From: Sphingosinicella sp942492965
GTDB taxonomy: Bacteria > Pseudomonadota > Alphaproteobacteria > Sphingomonadales > Sphingomonadaceae
Reading direction: 5' to 3'
Length of the DNA stretch: 64,000 nucleotides
Assembly (NCBI GenBank): GCA_942492965.1
Contig: OW818656.1
Coordinates: 1,922,001 to 1,986,000, forward strand
Of the stretch, positions 1 through 9,836 are shown piece by piece. The notes under the pieces are model-generated. The model was given only the letters and a program-made list of their open reading frames with translations. It had not been told where the DNA came from and did no database searches. The translations under genes and the position numbers were made by a program. Each line of letters opens with the position of its first letter. The first letter of the stretch is position 1.

Positions 1-613
1 AGCCCGCGACGGTGCGCGCGGCGACCTGACGTTCGCGCAGGGTGAGCACCGGAAAGGCGCGCGCGATGCGGGCTTCGAGGCGTTCGACGAGGCGGCTTTC
101 AGGATCGGGCGCCGTAACGTTCTGCCGGGCCAGTGCAGTAAGGCCGACGTTCGCGAGCGCGGCAAGCGCGGCGCCGCCTTCGACGCCGCCGTCGCGCCGG
201 TAGAAACTCAGCACGATCGCGCGCCCCGCGCCGCGCCATCCGAAGCAGAGCTTGTCGGCGAAGCGCGGCTGTTCGAAACAGATCGCGCGGTAATCGCGCA
301 GGCCGATTTCTCCGGCGCGCACGCAGGCGACGAAGCCGCGTCCAGCGGCGGTGCGCTGGCGCGCGTGGACGACGGGATCGTGATGGTAGAAGCGCTCGGC
401 ATAGTGGCGCGCGCGCCGATCGTGGTCGCCGCGTTCGCTGATCGAAGAGAGCGCGACCGGGCGTTCGCCATCGCGGACGTGATAGGCGAAGATCTCGTCC
501 ACCCCCGCCACGTGCTGCGCGGCGTCCAGCATCAGCGCGCCGAACGCGGGCGTATGCGCGGCCTCGACGAGCGCGGCGCCGATATCGGGATCGAGGAGCG
601 GGAGTTCGGCCAT
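1..613 (-). CDS. LuxR-family transcriptional regulator, C-terminus cut by window edge
   Basis: Reading leftward from an ATG at 613-611 gives an open frame of about 204 residues with no stop before base 1. The last visible residues, LTLRERQVAARTVAG, are the start of a LuxR-type helix-turn-helix (compare LTERETEIARQIASG in the neighbour), so the DNA-binding domain lies mostly outside the window. The N-terminal part, including a Y-x3-FYHHDPVV stretch, resembles the ligand-sensing half of the adjacent regulator at 633-1727 in layout. The gap between them is only 19 bases, so they are probably cotranscribed. The ligand is unknown. Proximity suggests control of the ketone cluster to the right, but that is inference. 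Confidence 0.75.
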   Translation of the reverse strand, partial: MAELPLLDPDIGAALVEAAHTPAFGALMLDAAQHVAGVDEIFAYHVRDGERPVALSSISERGDHDRRARHYAERFYHHDPVVHARQRTAAGRGFVACVRAGEIGLRDYRAICFEQPRFADKLCFGWRGAGRAIVLSFYRRDGGVEGGAALAALANVGLTALARQNVTAPDPESRLVERLEARIARAFPVLTLRERQVAARTVAG

Positions 614-632
614 CGCCGAAACGCTACTCCAG

Positions 633-1727
633 CTACTGGATGTGCAGCAAGCGCGAGACGAGCTGCGTCCGGCTGCTGACGCCCACCTTACGGTAGATCG
701 AGCGGAGGTGGTTCTCGCCGGTGCGCAGCGAGATGCCGAGTTCGTGGCTGAGCGAGGCATTGCACTTGCCCGACGCGATCTGGCGCGCGATCTCCGTTTC
801 GCGCTCGGTGAGACCGAAGCGGCGGCAGGCGTCGCCGATCGCATGGCGTGGGCCGCCGCCGCTCGTCACGACGAGGTGGAAGTTGCGGCCGTCGGCGGTC
901 TCGAAATTGCGTACCTCGATATCGAATGTCCGCACGCCGCTCGCCTTGAAGCTGAACGAAACGCCCGGTGCGCGATCGGCAGCGAGCAACCGCGCCTTGA
1001 TCTCGCCGAGCACCGACGATCCGCCCGGCGCAGCAACGGTCAGGCCCAGATCTTCCATGCCCTTCGCATTGCCGTTACGCACCACGAGATCCTCGTCGAG
1101 GATCAGGAAACCCATTTCGGTTCCGGCCTCGCGCGCGGCGATGGCGATCGTTTCGGAAAGCGCCAGCGCCTCCTTGCAGGCGAGCGCATAAAGCACCGAA
1201 CGGATCGCCGGCACCAGACGCTGGAACCACGAAAGCTGCTCGGGCAGGAAGGCAATGTCGCCATGACGACGATGGAAGCCGACGCAGGCGAGCTGCGTTT
1301 CCAGCCCGGTCCGCATCGGCATCGCGACCGCAACGACGTGGCCGATGTCGTAGGGGCGCAGGAACGTATCGCGGTACTGCGGGTCTTCCTCCAGATCACG
1401 CTCGAACGATCCCGTCAGCAGGCTCGGCGCCGGGCCGCGCTCGTCGTCCAGCCAATCCATGACCGGACGGATCACGGGGTCGAGCGCATAAAGCCCATCG
1501 ACGTAGACATCCACCGACGTGGGCTTGCTGCCCACATAGCTGCGCGCGCCGAAATGCCGATCGCCATAGGGCGAGGAAAAGATCTGCATGAACACGCCGC
1601 TCGTCGCGCCGAGCGCATCGACCAGCGGTTCGAGCAGCGTTTCGCCGACGGCGTCAGCCGTTTCACACGACAGGATTTTCTCGAAGATACCCGCCGAGGG
1701 GTCTTCGCCGAAATTTGCGCTGGGCAC
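633..1727 (-). CDS. LuxR-family transcriptional regulator
   Basis: 364 residues. The last ~60 residues (304-364) are a clear LuxR/GerE helix-turn-helix: FGLTERETEIARQIASG, then a recognition helix region with SLRTGENHLRSIYRKVGV. The N-terminal ~290 residues are a sensing region I cannot assign to a named domain; there is no receiver-domain aspartate pattern, so this is not an obvious two-component response regulator. It is divergent from the TonB-dependent receptor at 2006, and the intergenic region holds a CGATCG-centred operator-like site. Together with the partial gene at 1-613 it forms a pair of related regulators. Likely role: second-tier control of the cluster, with direct target unproven. 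Confidence 0.85.
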   Translation of the reverse strand: MPSANFGEDPSAGIFEKILSCETADAVGETLLEPLVDALGATSGVFMQIFSSPYGDRHFGARSYVGSKPTSVDVYVDGLYALDPVIRPVMDWLDDERGPAPSLLTGSFERDLEEDPQYRDTFLRPYDIGHVVAVAMPMRTGLETQLACVGFHRRHGDIAFLPEQLSWFQRLVPAIRSVLYALACKEALALSETIAIAAREAGTEMGFLILDEDLVVRNGNAKGMEDLGLTVAAPGGSSVLGEIKARLLAADRAPGVSFSFKASGVRTFDIEVRNFETADGRNFHLVVTSGGGPRHAIGDACRRFGLTERETEIARQIASGKCNASLSHELGISLRTGENHLRSIYRKVGVSSRTQLVSRLLHIQ

Positions 1728-1786
1728 CGCCGCCTCCCCTAAATCTCTCGGTCGTGTGCGCTCTTCAAAGGCGCTGCGTATAGATC

Positions 1787-1798
1787 GACCGATCGTAC
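1787..1798. promoter_or_regulatory. candidate TetR operator (imperfect copy)
   Basis: GACCGATCGTAC in the region between the LuxR gene (start 1727) and the TonB receptor (start 2006). It matches the perfect palindrome GACCGATCGGTC at 18070-18081 at 10 of 12 bases. Related sites lie beside the TetR gene 16 kb away. The role is inferred from similarity and position only. Confidence 0.4.
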
Positions 1799-2005
1799 AA
1801 TTAATCTACTGCCCCTGTCCCATGCATTCAATCAGAAAACAGACCGCAGGGAAAGTGCCGGATATTCGCGGCTTTCGTGTCACACTTGTCATGAGTGTTT
1901 CCCGTTATAGGCGGCCCGCCCCGAAAGCGGCATGAAGTTTCCCGACAAGCAAGATCGCCGGCCGCCGCGGGGCGCGACCGGCCTTTCGGGGGAGGTACCA
2001 GGATC

Positions 2006-4207
2006 ATGAAACGGACCAGCGGCTTCAACAAGGGCGCCGGCATTCTCGCACTCGCGATCGCGCTTTCCGCAGGCAGCGCCGCGGCGCAGGACGCCGCGAC
2101 CAGCAGCAGCGACGCGATCGAGGAAATCGTCGTCACGGCGACCCGCCGCGCAGCGAACGTGCAGGATATCGGCATCGCGGTGACGGCGCACGGCGGCGAC
2201 CGGCTGCTCGAGCTCGGCCTGCGCGACACGACCGATCTTGCGGCGATGACGCCGGGTCTCCAGTTCGTCTCGCCCGGCGGTCCGCCGGTTGCCGGCCTCA
2301 TTTCGATCCGCGGTGTGTCGCAGAACGATTTCGCCGGCCACATCGAACCGGCGAACGCCTTCTACATCGATGAAGTCTATCAGCCATCGAGCGGCACCAG
2401 CGTGCAGCAGCTGTTCGACGTCGGCCGCGTCGAGGTCCTGAAAGGCCCGCAGGGCACGCTCTTTGGCCGCAACGCGACGGGTGGTCTCGTCCACATCATC
2501 ACCAACCAGCCGGGCGACGAGCTCGATGGTTACGTGGACGTCACCTACGGCAGCTACGACCAGCTCCGCTTCGAGGGCGCCGTCGGCGGCCCGATCGCGG
2601 AAGGCGTTTCCGCGCGTCTGTCGTTCATGAAGGACAAGCACGACGGCTACGTGAAGAACGCGATCGGCCCGGATCTGCTCGCTGACGACACCATCGCCGG
2701 GCGTTTCCAGCTGCGTCTGGAGCCGACCGAGGCGCTCACCATCAATCTCTTCGCCGACTGGTACAAGACACGGCCGGTTGCGACCGGCGGCGCGATGATC
2801 ACCGGCGCGACGCAGGATGCGGACGGTCTCGGCGTACCGCTGCCGGCGGGTTCGCCCACGGGCTTCGGCTATGCCGACGCGGACGGCGATCCCTACACCG
2901 GCGCCTTCAATTTCCCGGGCAATTTCGCGCGCGAGACGTGGACGATCGGCGGCAAGATCAATTACGATCTCGGCGGCGGTTATTCGCTCGCGACCGTCAC
3001 CAGCTATCAGAAGCTCGACAGCACCTACGCGGCCGACAACGATTTCTCGCCGGTCGATATCGGCGTCTTCGAACAGGATGCGAAGGCGAAGCACTTCACG
3101 CAGGAAATCCGCGTGATCGAGGATGATGGCGCGTTCCGCTGGACCGCGGGTCTCTATTACCTCAACATCAACGGCGACTATTTCCAGGGCTTCAATCTTT
3201 CGGGCTTCGCCACCTATCCGCGCGCGGATTACCGGGTCGATACCAAGTCGTATTCGGGGTTCGTGCAGGCTGAATATGATCTTTCCGACCAGCTCAAGCT
3301 CTCGGCGGGCATCCGCGTGACGCGCGACGAGAAGGATTATTACTACTCCGAAGTTTGCGACGGCCCGCTCTGCCCGTTGTTCATCGCACCGGGTTCCCTC
3401 GCTGCGAACGGCGTGACCACCGACAAGCACGGCGAAACGGGCTTCTCCGGCCGTCTTGCGCTTGATTGGAAGCCGAGCGATGCGACGCTGCTCTATGCAA
3501 GCATCAACCGTGGCTACAAGGCGTTCAACTACAACGCCGGCTTCGTCGGTCAGGCGCCGCTTTCCGGCTTCCGCTTCAAGGGCGAAGACCTGATGGCGTA
3601 TGAAATCGGCGGCAAGTTCGAATTCCTCGATCGCCGCGTGCGCTTCAACGCCGCGACCTTCTACTACGATTATTCGGACTATCAGGCGTTCGACCAGCGC
3701 GGCTTCAACTTCACGCTGTTCAACACCGGCGCCGAGATCTACGGCGCGGACTTCGAGCTTTCGGTGCATCCGGGCATGGGCTTCCGCTTCGATGCGGGCC
3801 TCGCGCTCTTGCACACGAACGTCGAGGATATTCCGATCGGCACGCGTCTCGTCGATCGCAAGGCGCCGCAGTCGCCGGGCCACACGATCAACCTCGCCGC
3901 GACGAAGGATTTCGATCTCGGCTTCGGCGAGCTGAGCACGACGTTCAACGCTGTCTACACCGCGGACTTCTATTCGCAGCTCACCAACGCGGCGGTCACG
4001 AAGGTTCCGGGCGGCTGGCTCGCCAACGCGCGTATCTCGCTGAAGACGATGGAGAACAAGCTCGAACTGTCGGTGTTCGCGAACAATGTGTTCGACAAGG
4101 CCCGCAAGGTCTTCTCGTTCGACGTCTCCGCCCCGCCGCTCGGCGGTGCCTACGACACCTACACGCAGCCGCGCTGGTTCGGTGCGCAGGTACGGTACAA
4201 CTTCTAG
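2006..4207 (+). CDS. TonB-dependent outer-membrane receptor
   Basis: 733 residues from the ATG at 2006, which follows GGGGGAGG at 1989-1994. The same frame is open from 1895, but only the 2006 start begins with a signal peptide (MKRTSGFNKG..., cleavage near residue 27, ...GSAAA-Q). A TonB box, EEIVVTATRR, lies at residues 39-48. A plug domain follows, with the typical VEVLKGPQGTLFGRNATGG motif, then a beta-barrel ending in Phe (GAQVRYNF). It is of the sphingomonad catabolic type rather than a siderophore type. It points away from the LuxR pair and converges on a second receptor at 4271-6634 with a shared terminator. Substrate probably an aromatic or other hydrophobic ketone precursor of the adjacent pathway; this is inference. 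Confidence 0.92.
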   Translation: MKRTSGFNKGAGILALAIALSAGSAAAQDAATSSSDAIEEIVVTATRRAANVQDIGIAVTAHGGDRLLELGLRDTTDLAAMTPGLQFVSPGGPPVAGLISIRGVSQNDFAGHIEPANAFYIDEVYQPSSGTSVQQLFDVGRVEVLKGPQGTLFGRNATGGLVHIITNQPGDELDGYVDVTYGSYDQLRFEGAVGGPIAEGVSARLSFMKDKHDGYVKNAIGPDLLADDTIAGRFQLRLEPTEALTINLFADWYKTRPVATGGAMITGATQDADGLGVPLPAGSPTGFGYADADGDPYTGAFNFPGNFARETWTIGGKINYDLGGGYSLATVTSYQKLDSTYAADNDFSPVDIGVFEQDAKAKHFTQEIRVIEDDGAFRWTAGLYYLNINGDYFQGFNLSGFATYPRADYRVDTKSYSGFVQAEYDLSDQLKLSAGIRVTRDEKDYYYSEVCDGPLCPLFIAPGSLAANGVTTDKHGETGFSGRLALDWKPSDATLLYASINRGYKAFNYNAGFVGQAPLSGFRFKGEDLMAYEIGGKFEFLDRRVRFNAATFYYDYSDYQAFDQRGFNFTLFNTGAEIYGADFELSVHPGMGFRFDAGLALLHTNVEDIPIGTRLVDRKAPQSPGHTINLAATKDFDLGFGELSTTFNAVYTADFYSQLTNAAVTKVPGGWLANARISLKTMENKLELSVFANNVFDKARKVFSFDVSAPPLGGAYDTYTQPRWFGAQVRYNF

Positions 4208-4216
4208 ACATGAAAA

Positions 4217-4246
4217 CGGCCGGAGGCAGGGCGCTGCCTCCGGCCG
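4217..4246. terminator. bidirectional intrinsic terminator
   Basis: A perfect 13-bp stem (4217-4229 with 4234-4246, arms CGGCCGGAGGCAG/CTGCCTCCGGCCG) and a GGCG loop sit between two convergent TonB receptor genes (ends 4207 and 4271). On the minus strand the hairpin is followed by TTTTCA, so it should work best for the leftward operon. Confidence 0.8.
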
Positions 4247-4270
4247 ATACCGACAATCGCAAAAGGATCG

Positions 4271-6634
<2,364 letters not shown>

Positions 6635-6667
6635 GATGTGATCCTCCCTTTTCTGATGTTGCCTGCT

Positions 6668-7807
6668 TCACCGGGAAAGAACCGCCACGGTGCAGGATTT
6701 CGTGTCGCCGGCGAGGTCGCCGCCCATGCACTGGGCGAGGCCGACCTTCGCGCCTTCCACCTGGCGCGCGCCTGCGGTGCCGCGCAGGTGCGCGGCGATT
6801 TCGGCGATCTGGGCGACGCCCGTCGCCGCGACCGGATGGCCACGGCTCAGAAGCCCGCCGGAGACGTTGACGGGAATGCGGCCGCCGAGCGCGGTGGCGC
6901 CGCTCGCGGCGAGCGGCCCGCCCTCGCCGGGGGCGCACAGGCCAAGCGCTTCGCAGTGCAGAATCTCGGCGATCGAAAAGGCGTCGTGGCACTCGACGAG
7001 ATCGAGATCATCGGGGCCGATGCCGGCGCGCGCATAGGCGGCGGCGGCGGTTTCGCTGTCGGTGTCCCAGCGCGCGAGATCGGCCGGGTTCTCGTAGCCG
7101 CCGCTTGCGAGAACGACGCTGTCGATGCGAACGCCCGCGCCCAGTTCGCGCGCCAGGCGATCGGAACCGATGACGATGGCGGAGGCACCGTCCGCGATCG
7201 GGCAGCATTCGGAGCGTGTGAGCGGATCGGCGACCGCCGGGCCGGCCAGAATATCGGCCACGGTTTCGGCGCGTTGAAACAATGCATTCGGATTGAGCGC
7301 ACCGTGCCGGCGGCTTTTCTCGACGACCGCAGCCATCTGTTCGCGCGTGGTGCCGAATTCATGCATGTGCCGCTGCGCGCGCAGCGCAAAGCTCGCGGGC
7401 GTGACGAGGCCGAGCAGCGTGTCGATCTCGGTGCGCCCGGAATTGATGAGACCGAGCGACGGCACGCACATGCGCTCGACGCCGAGCACGAGCGCCGCCT
7501 CCATCTGCCCCGCGCGCACGGCATTCCAGGCGAGCCATAGCGCGCTCGATCCCGATGTGCAGGCGTTCTCGACATTCACGACAGGAAGGCGGCGCAGGCC
7601 GACGTCGCGCAGCAATGTCTGGCCGATCGTCGTGTCGCCGAACAGCATACCGCCGAGTGCGTTCGCCACGAACGCCCCTTCGATGCGCGCGGGCGCGAGA
7701 CCGGCATCGGAAAGCGCGAGGCGCGCAGCTTCGACGCCGAGTGAAACGATCGTTCGTTCTAGTCTTTGCGTGAAGCGTGTCGTGCCGACACCGAGGATCG
7801 CGACCAT
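6668..7807 (-). CDS. SCP2-type thiolase (beta-ketoacyl-CoA thiolase)
   Basis: 379 residues. Catalytic residues of the thiolase superfamily are visible: nucleophilic Cys83 in VENACTSGSSAL, His274 in ECHDAFSIAE, His324 in SRGHPVAATG, and Cys360 in AQCMGG. All the needed residues are present, unlike the Ltp2-type aldolases of steroid catabolism, which resemble SCP2 thiolases but have altered active sites. The usual HDCF is HDAF here. It follows a Zn-ribbon/OB protein by 7 bases, a pairing well known for SCP2 thiolases. In this operon it should cleave the beta-ketoacyl-CoA made by the ligase at 8225-9835, releasing acetyl-CoA and a shortened acyl- or aroyl-CoA. Substrate is inferred. Confidence 0.88.
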   Translation of the reverse strand: MVAILGVGTTRFTQRLERTIVSLGVEAARLALSDAGLAPARIEGAFVANALGGMLFGDTTIGQTLLRDVGLRRLPVVNVENACTSGSSALWLAWNAVRAGQMEAALVLGVERMCVPSLGLINSGRTEIDTLLGLVTPASFALRAQRHMHEFGTTREQMAAVVEKSRRHGALNPNALFQRAETVADILAGPAVADPLTRSECCPIADGASAIVIGSDRLARELGAGVRIDSVVLASGGYENPADLARWDTDSETAAAAYARAGIGPDDLDLVECHDAFSIAEILHCEALGLCAPGEGGPLAASGATALGGRIPVNVSGGLLSRGHPVAATGVAQIAEIAAHLRGTAGARQVEGAKVGLAQCMGGDLAGDTKSCTVAVLSR

Positions 7808-7814
7808 GCGGGGA

Positions 7815-8228
7815 TCAGTCTTTCAGTGCAGGCGTGAAATAGGGACGAATGCAGGGCTCGCCGCCGAGCCCGACGCCGAGCGCGCCGCTTCTCAGATCGA
7901 GCGGCATACCGATACGGAAATCCTCCGTGTGTGCGGGATCGAGCAGCATGAAGATACGCAGCGGGTGCGCATCGAGATCGACGTAGCCGACAGCATAAGG
8001 CGCGGGCAGACCGAACGGCGGCTTGGTGCGGATCACCGTGGCGCTATAGAGCGTGCCGCTGCCGCCGAGGCTCACGGTTTCGGTTTCGGTCATGTCGTCC
8101 GGGCAGTGCGTGCGTGCCGGAAAATGCTGCGCGCCGCACGCGATGCAGCGGCTGCCGACGAGTTCGGTAAGCGCGCCATCGCTGCTGAAAATCCCCTCGG
8201 CGAAGGGCGGGAGCGTGTCGCTGCTCAT
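7815..8228 (-). CDS. Zn-ribbon/OB-fold protein (DUF35-type), thiolase partner
   Basis: 137 residues using the ATG at 8228-8226, which overlaps the ligase stop codon (ATGA) and so suggests translational coupling; an upstream in-frame start at 8258 would lie inside the ligase. An N-terminal rubredoxin-like ribbon has Cys28, Cys31 and Cys42 (CIACGAQHFPARTHCPDD). The fourth ligand is not the usual cysteine but lies in a CPDD sequence, so zinc binding may be incomplete. An OB fold follows (GTLYSATVI...YAVGYVDLD). These proteins bind SCP2-type thiolases and channel CoA substrates; here it directly precedes one. Confidence 0.85.
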   Translation of the reverse strand: MSSDTLPPFAEGIFSSDGALTELVGSRCIACGAQHFPARTHCPDDMTETETVSLGGSGTLYSATVIRTKPPFGLPAPYAVGYVDLDAHPLRIFMLLDPAHTEDFRIGMPLDLRSGALGVGLGGEPCIRPYFTPALKD

Positions 8229-9835
8229 GCCGCCGCATCCTTCAGCAGCGCGTGCCACGCGGGGTCGGCTTCGCGGTCGTACGTGTCGGCTGTGACGCCC
8301 TCGGCGCGCAGCGCGTATTTCTTCACGCGCTCGGTCGGCGTCTTGGGCAGGCTCCCGAGGATGCGAACGTAGCGCGGCACCATGAAGCGCGCCATCTGGC
8401 GCAGGCAGTGCCGCATCAGGTCGATGGGTTCGAGGGTCTGGCCCGGCCGCAGCGTCAGGCAGATCATCACTTCATCCTCGCCGAGGTCCGAGGCGACGGC
8501 GACGGCGGCGGATTCGAGCACGGCGGGATGCGCGTTGACGCCGCGCTCCACCTCGTAGCTCGAAATATTTTCGCCGCGCCGGCGCAGTGCGTCCTTCTTG
8601 CGGTCGACGAAATAATAATAACCGTCCGCGTCGCGCTTCAGATAATCGCCGGTGTGGAACCAGAGATCGCGCCACGCCTCCACGGTCTTTTCCGGCATCC
8701 GATAATATTCCAGCATCATGCTGTTCATCGTTTTGGGCCGGATCAGCAATTCGCCCGGCGTGTCGTCGGGCACGTCGGCGCCGTCGTCGTCGACCAGCCG
8801 CACTTCATATTGCGGCAGTGGCTGGCCGCAGCATCCGGGGCGGCGGTGATCGATGCTGTTGTTCAAGGGAATCCCGATCTCGCTCATGCCGTAGCCCTCG
8901 ACGAGCCGCACACCGAAACGCTGTTCGAACGCTTCGAACAGATCTTTGGGCGCGCCCGCACCCATCATCAGGCGAAGGCTATTGTTCGCATCGTCGGGCG
9001 AGGGCGGGGCCTTCCAGAGGATCGGCAGGATACCGCCGATGTAGTTGAACGCCGTGCAGCCGTGCGCGCGCACCTCGTCCCAGAACGCCGAGGCCGAGAA
9101 GCGCCGCGCGAGCACCATGCGCGCGCCCGAAAGCAATGCCGGGATCGTGGAGAGGAACTGCGCGTTGCCGTGGAACAGCGGCAGCGCGTTGTAGAGGCAA
9201 TCGTCCGGCGTATAGCGGCAGGCTTCCGCGATAATCGCGGCCTGCATCAGCACGTAGTTCTGCGGCAGCACCGCGCCCTTGGAGGGGCCGGTGGTGCCGG
9301 AGGTGAACATCACCGCAACCGGATCGGCGGGCCCGATCGCCGGCGCATCGCCGAGCGGCGCGGCGCTTTCAAGCGTGCGGAAGTCCACAACATGCCGCGG
9401 AATACCGCCCGGCTCCGTACCATCGAGCAGCGCCACGGTGCGCAGCTTCGGCAGATCGGCGGCGACGTCCTGAAGGCGATCCTGAAACGTGCCTTCCAGG
9501 ATCAGCAGCGAACACTCCGCCTGATCGAGCATGTAGTGGAGAAGCGTGCCCCGATGCGCCGTGTTGATCGGCACTTCGATCGCGCCGAGCTGCGACAGCG
9601 CGAACCAGCAGAGGAGGAACTCCGGGCGGTTCCCCATCATGATCGCGACCTTGTCGCCGCTCCCGACGCCGAGCGCGGCAAGTCCGCCTGCAATGCGCGT
9701 GGCCGCGTCATGCAGCGCGCCGAACGTGAAGTCCTGACCCTCGAAATGCAGGAACAGGTCATCCGGTCGTTCGGCGGCCCGCTGTTTCAGCAGGCCGTGA
9801 ACGGTCCGTTCGGCAACGTTCGCGAGCATGTCCAT
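8225..9835 (-). CDS. acyl-CoA ligase (AMP-forming)
   Basis: 536 residues from the ATG at 9835, one base after the HyuB stop codon at 9837. ANL-superfamily motifs: the phosphate loop MFTSGTTGPSKG at 176-187, the adenine region EGYGMSEIG, FHTGD, and the hinge region VDRKKDALRRRGENISSYEVE; a late lysine occurs in PKTPTERVKK. It should activate a carboxylic acid to its CoA thioester with ATP. Between a ketone-carboxylase-type enzyme and a thiolase, the natural substrate is a beta-keto acid, as for benzoylacetate-CoA ligase in acetophenone breakdown. That assignment is inference from gene order. Confidence 0.88.
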   Translation of the reverse strand: MDMLANVAERTVHGLLKQRAAERPDDLFLHFEGQDFTFGALHDAATRIAGGLAALGVGSGDKVAIMMGNRPEFLLCWFALSQLGAIEVPINTAHRGTLLHYMLDQAECSLLILEGTFQDRLQDVAADLPKLRTVALLDGTEPGGIPRHVVDFRTLESAAPLGDAPAIGPADPVAVMFTSGTTGPSKGAVLPQNYVLMQAAIIAEACRYTPDDCLYNALPLFHGNAQFLSTIPALLSGARMVLARRFSASAFWDEVRAHGCTAFNYIGGILPILWKAPPSPDDANNSLRLMMGAGAPKDLFEAFEQRFGVRLVEGYGMSEIGIPLNNSIDHRRPGCCGQPLPQYEVRLVDDDGADVPDDTPGELLIRPKTMNSMMLEYYRMPEKTVEAWRDLWFHTGDYLKRDADGYYYFVDRKKDALRRRGENISSYEVERGVNAHPAVLESAAVAVASDLGEDEVMICLTLRPGQTLEPIDLMRHCLRQMARFMVPRYVRILGSLPKTPTERVKKYALRAEGVTADTYDREADPAWHALLKDAAA

Positions 9836-9836
9836 C

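Noticed and set aside
1889..3883. 664-residue leftward open frame opposite the first TonB receptor
   Set aside because: Arg/Glu/Val-rich antisense reading typical of GC-rich DNA; the opposite strand encodes an unambiguous receptor. The same applies to long frames at 5417-7540, 8252-10195, 10440-12260, 14694-17423, 19907-21583 and 21907-23580.
6668..8228. Ltp2-like steroid side-chain aldolase with DUF35 partner
   Set aside because: Both thiolase cysteines (83 and 360) and the histidines are present, which points to thiolysis.
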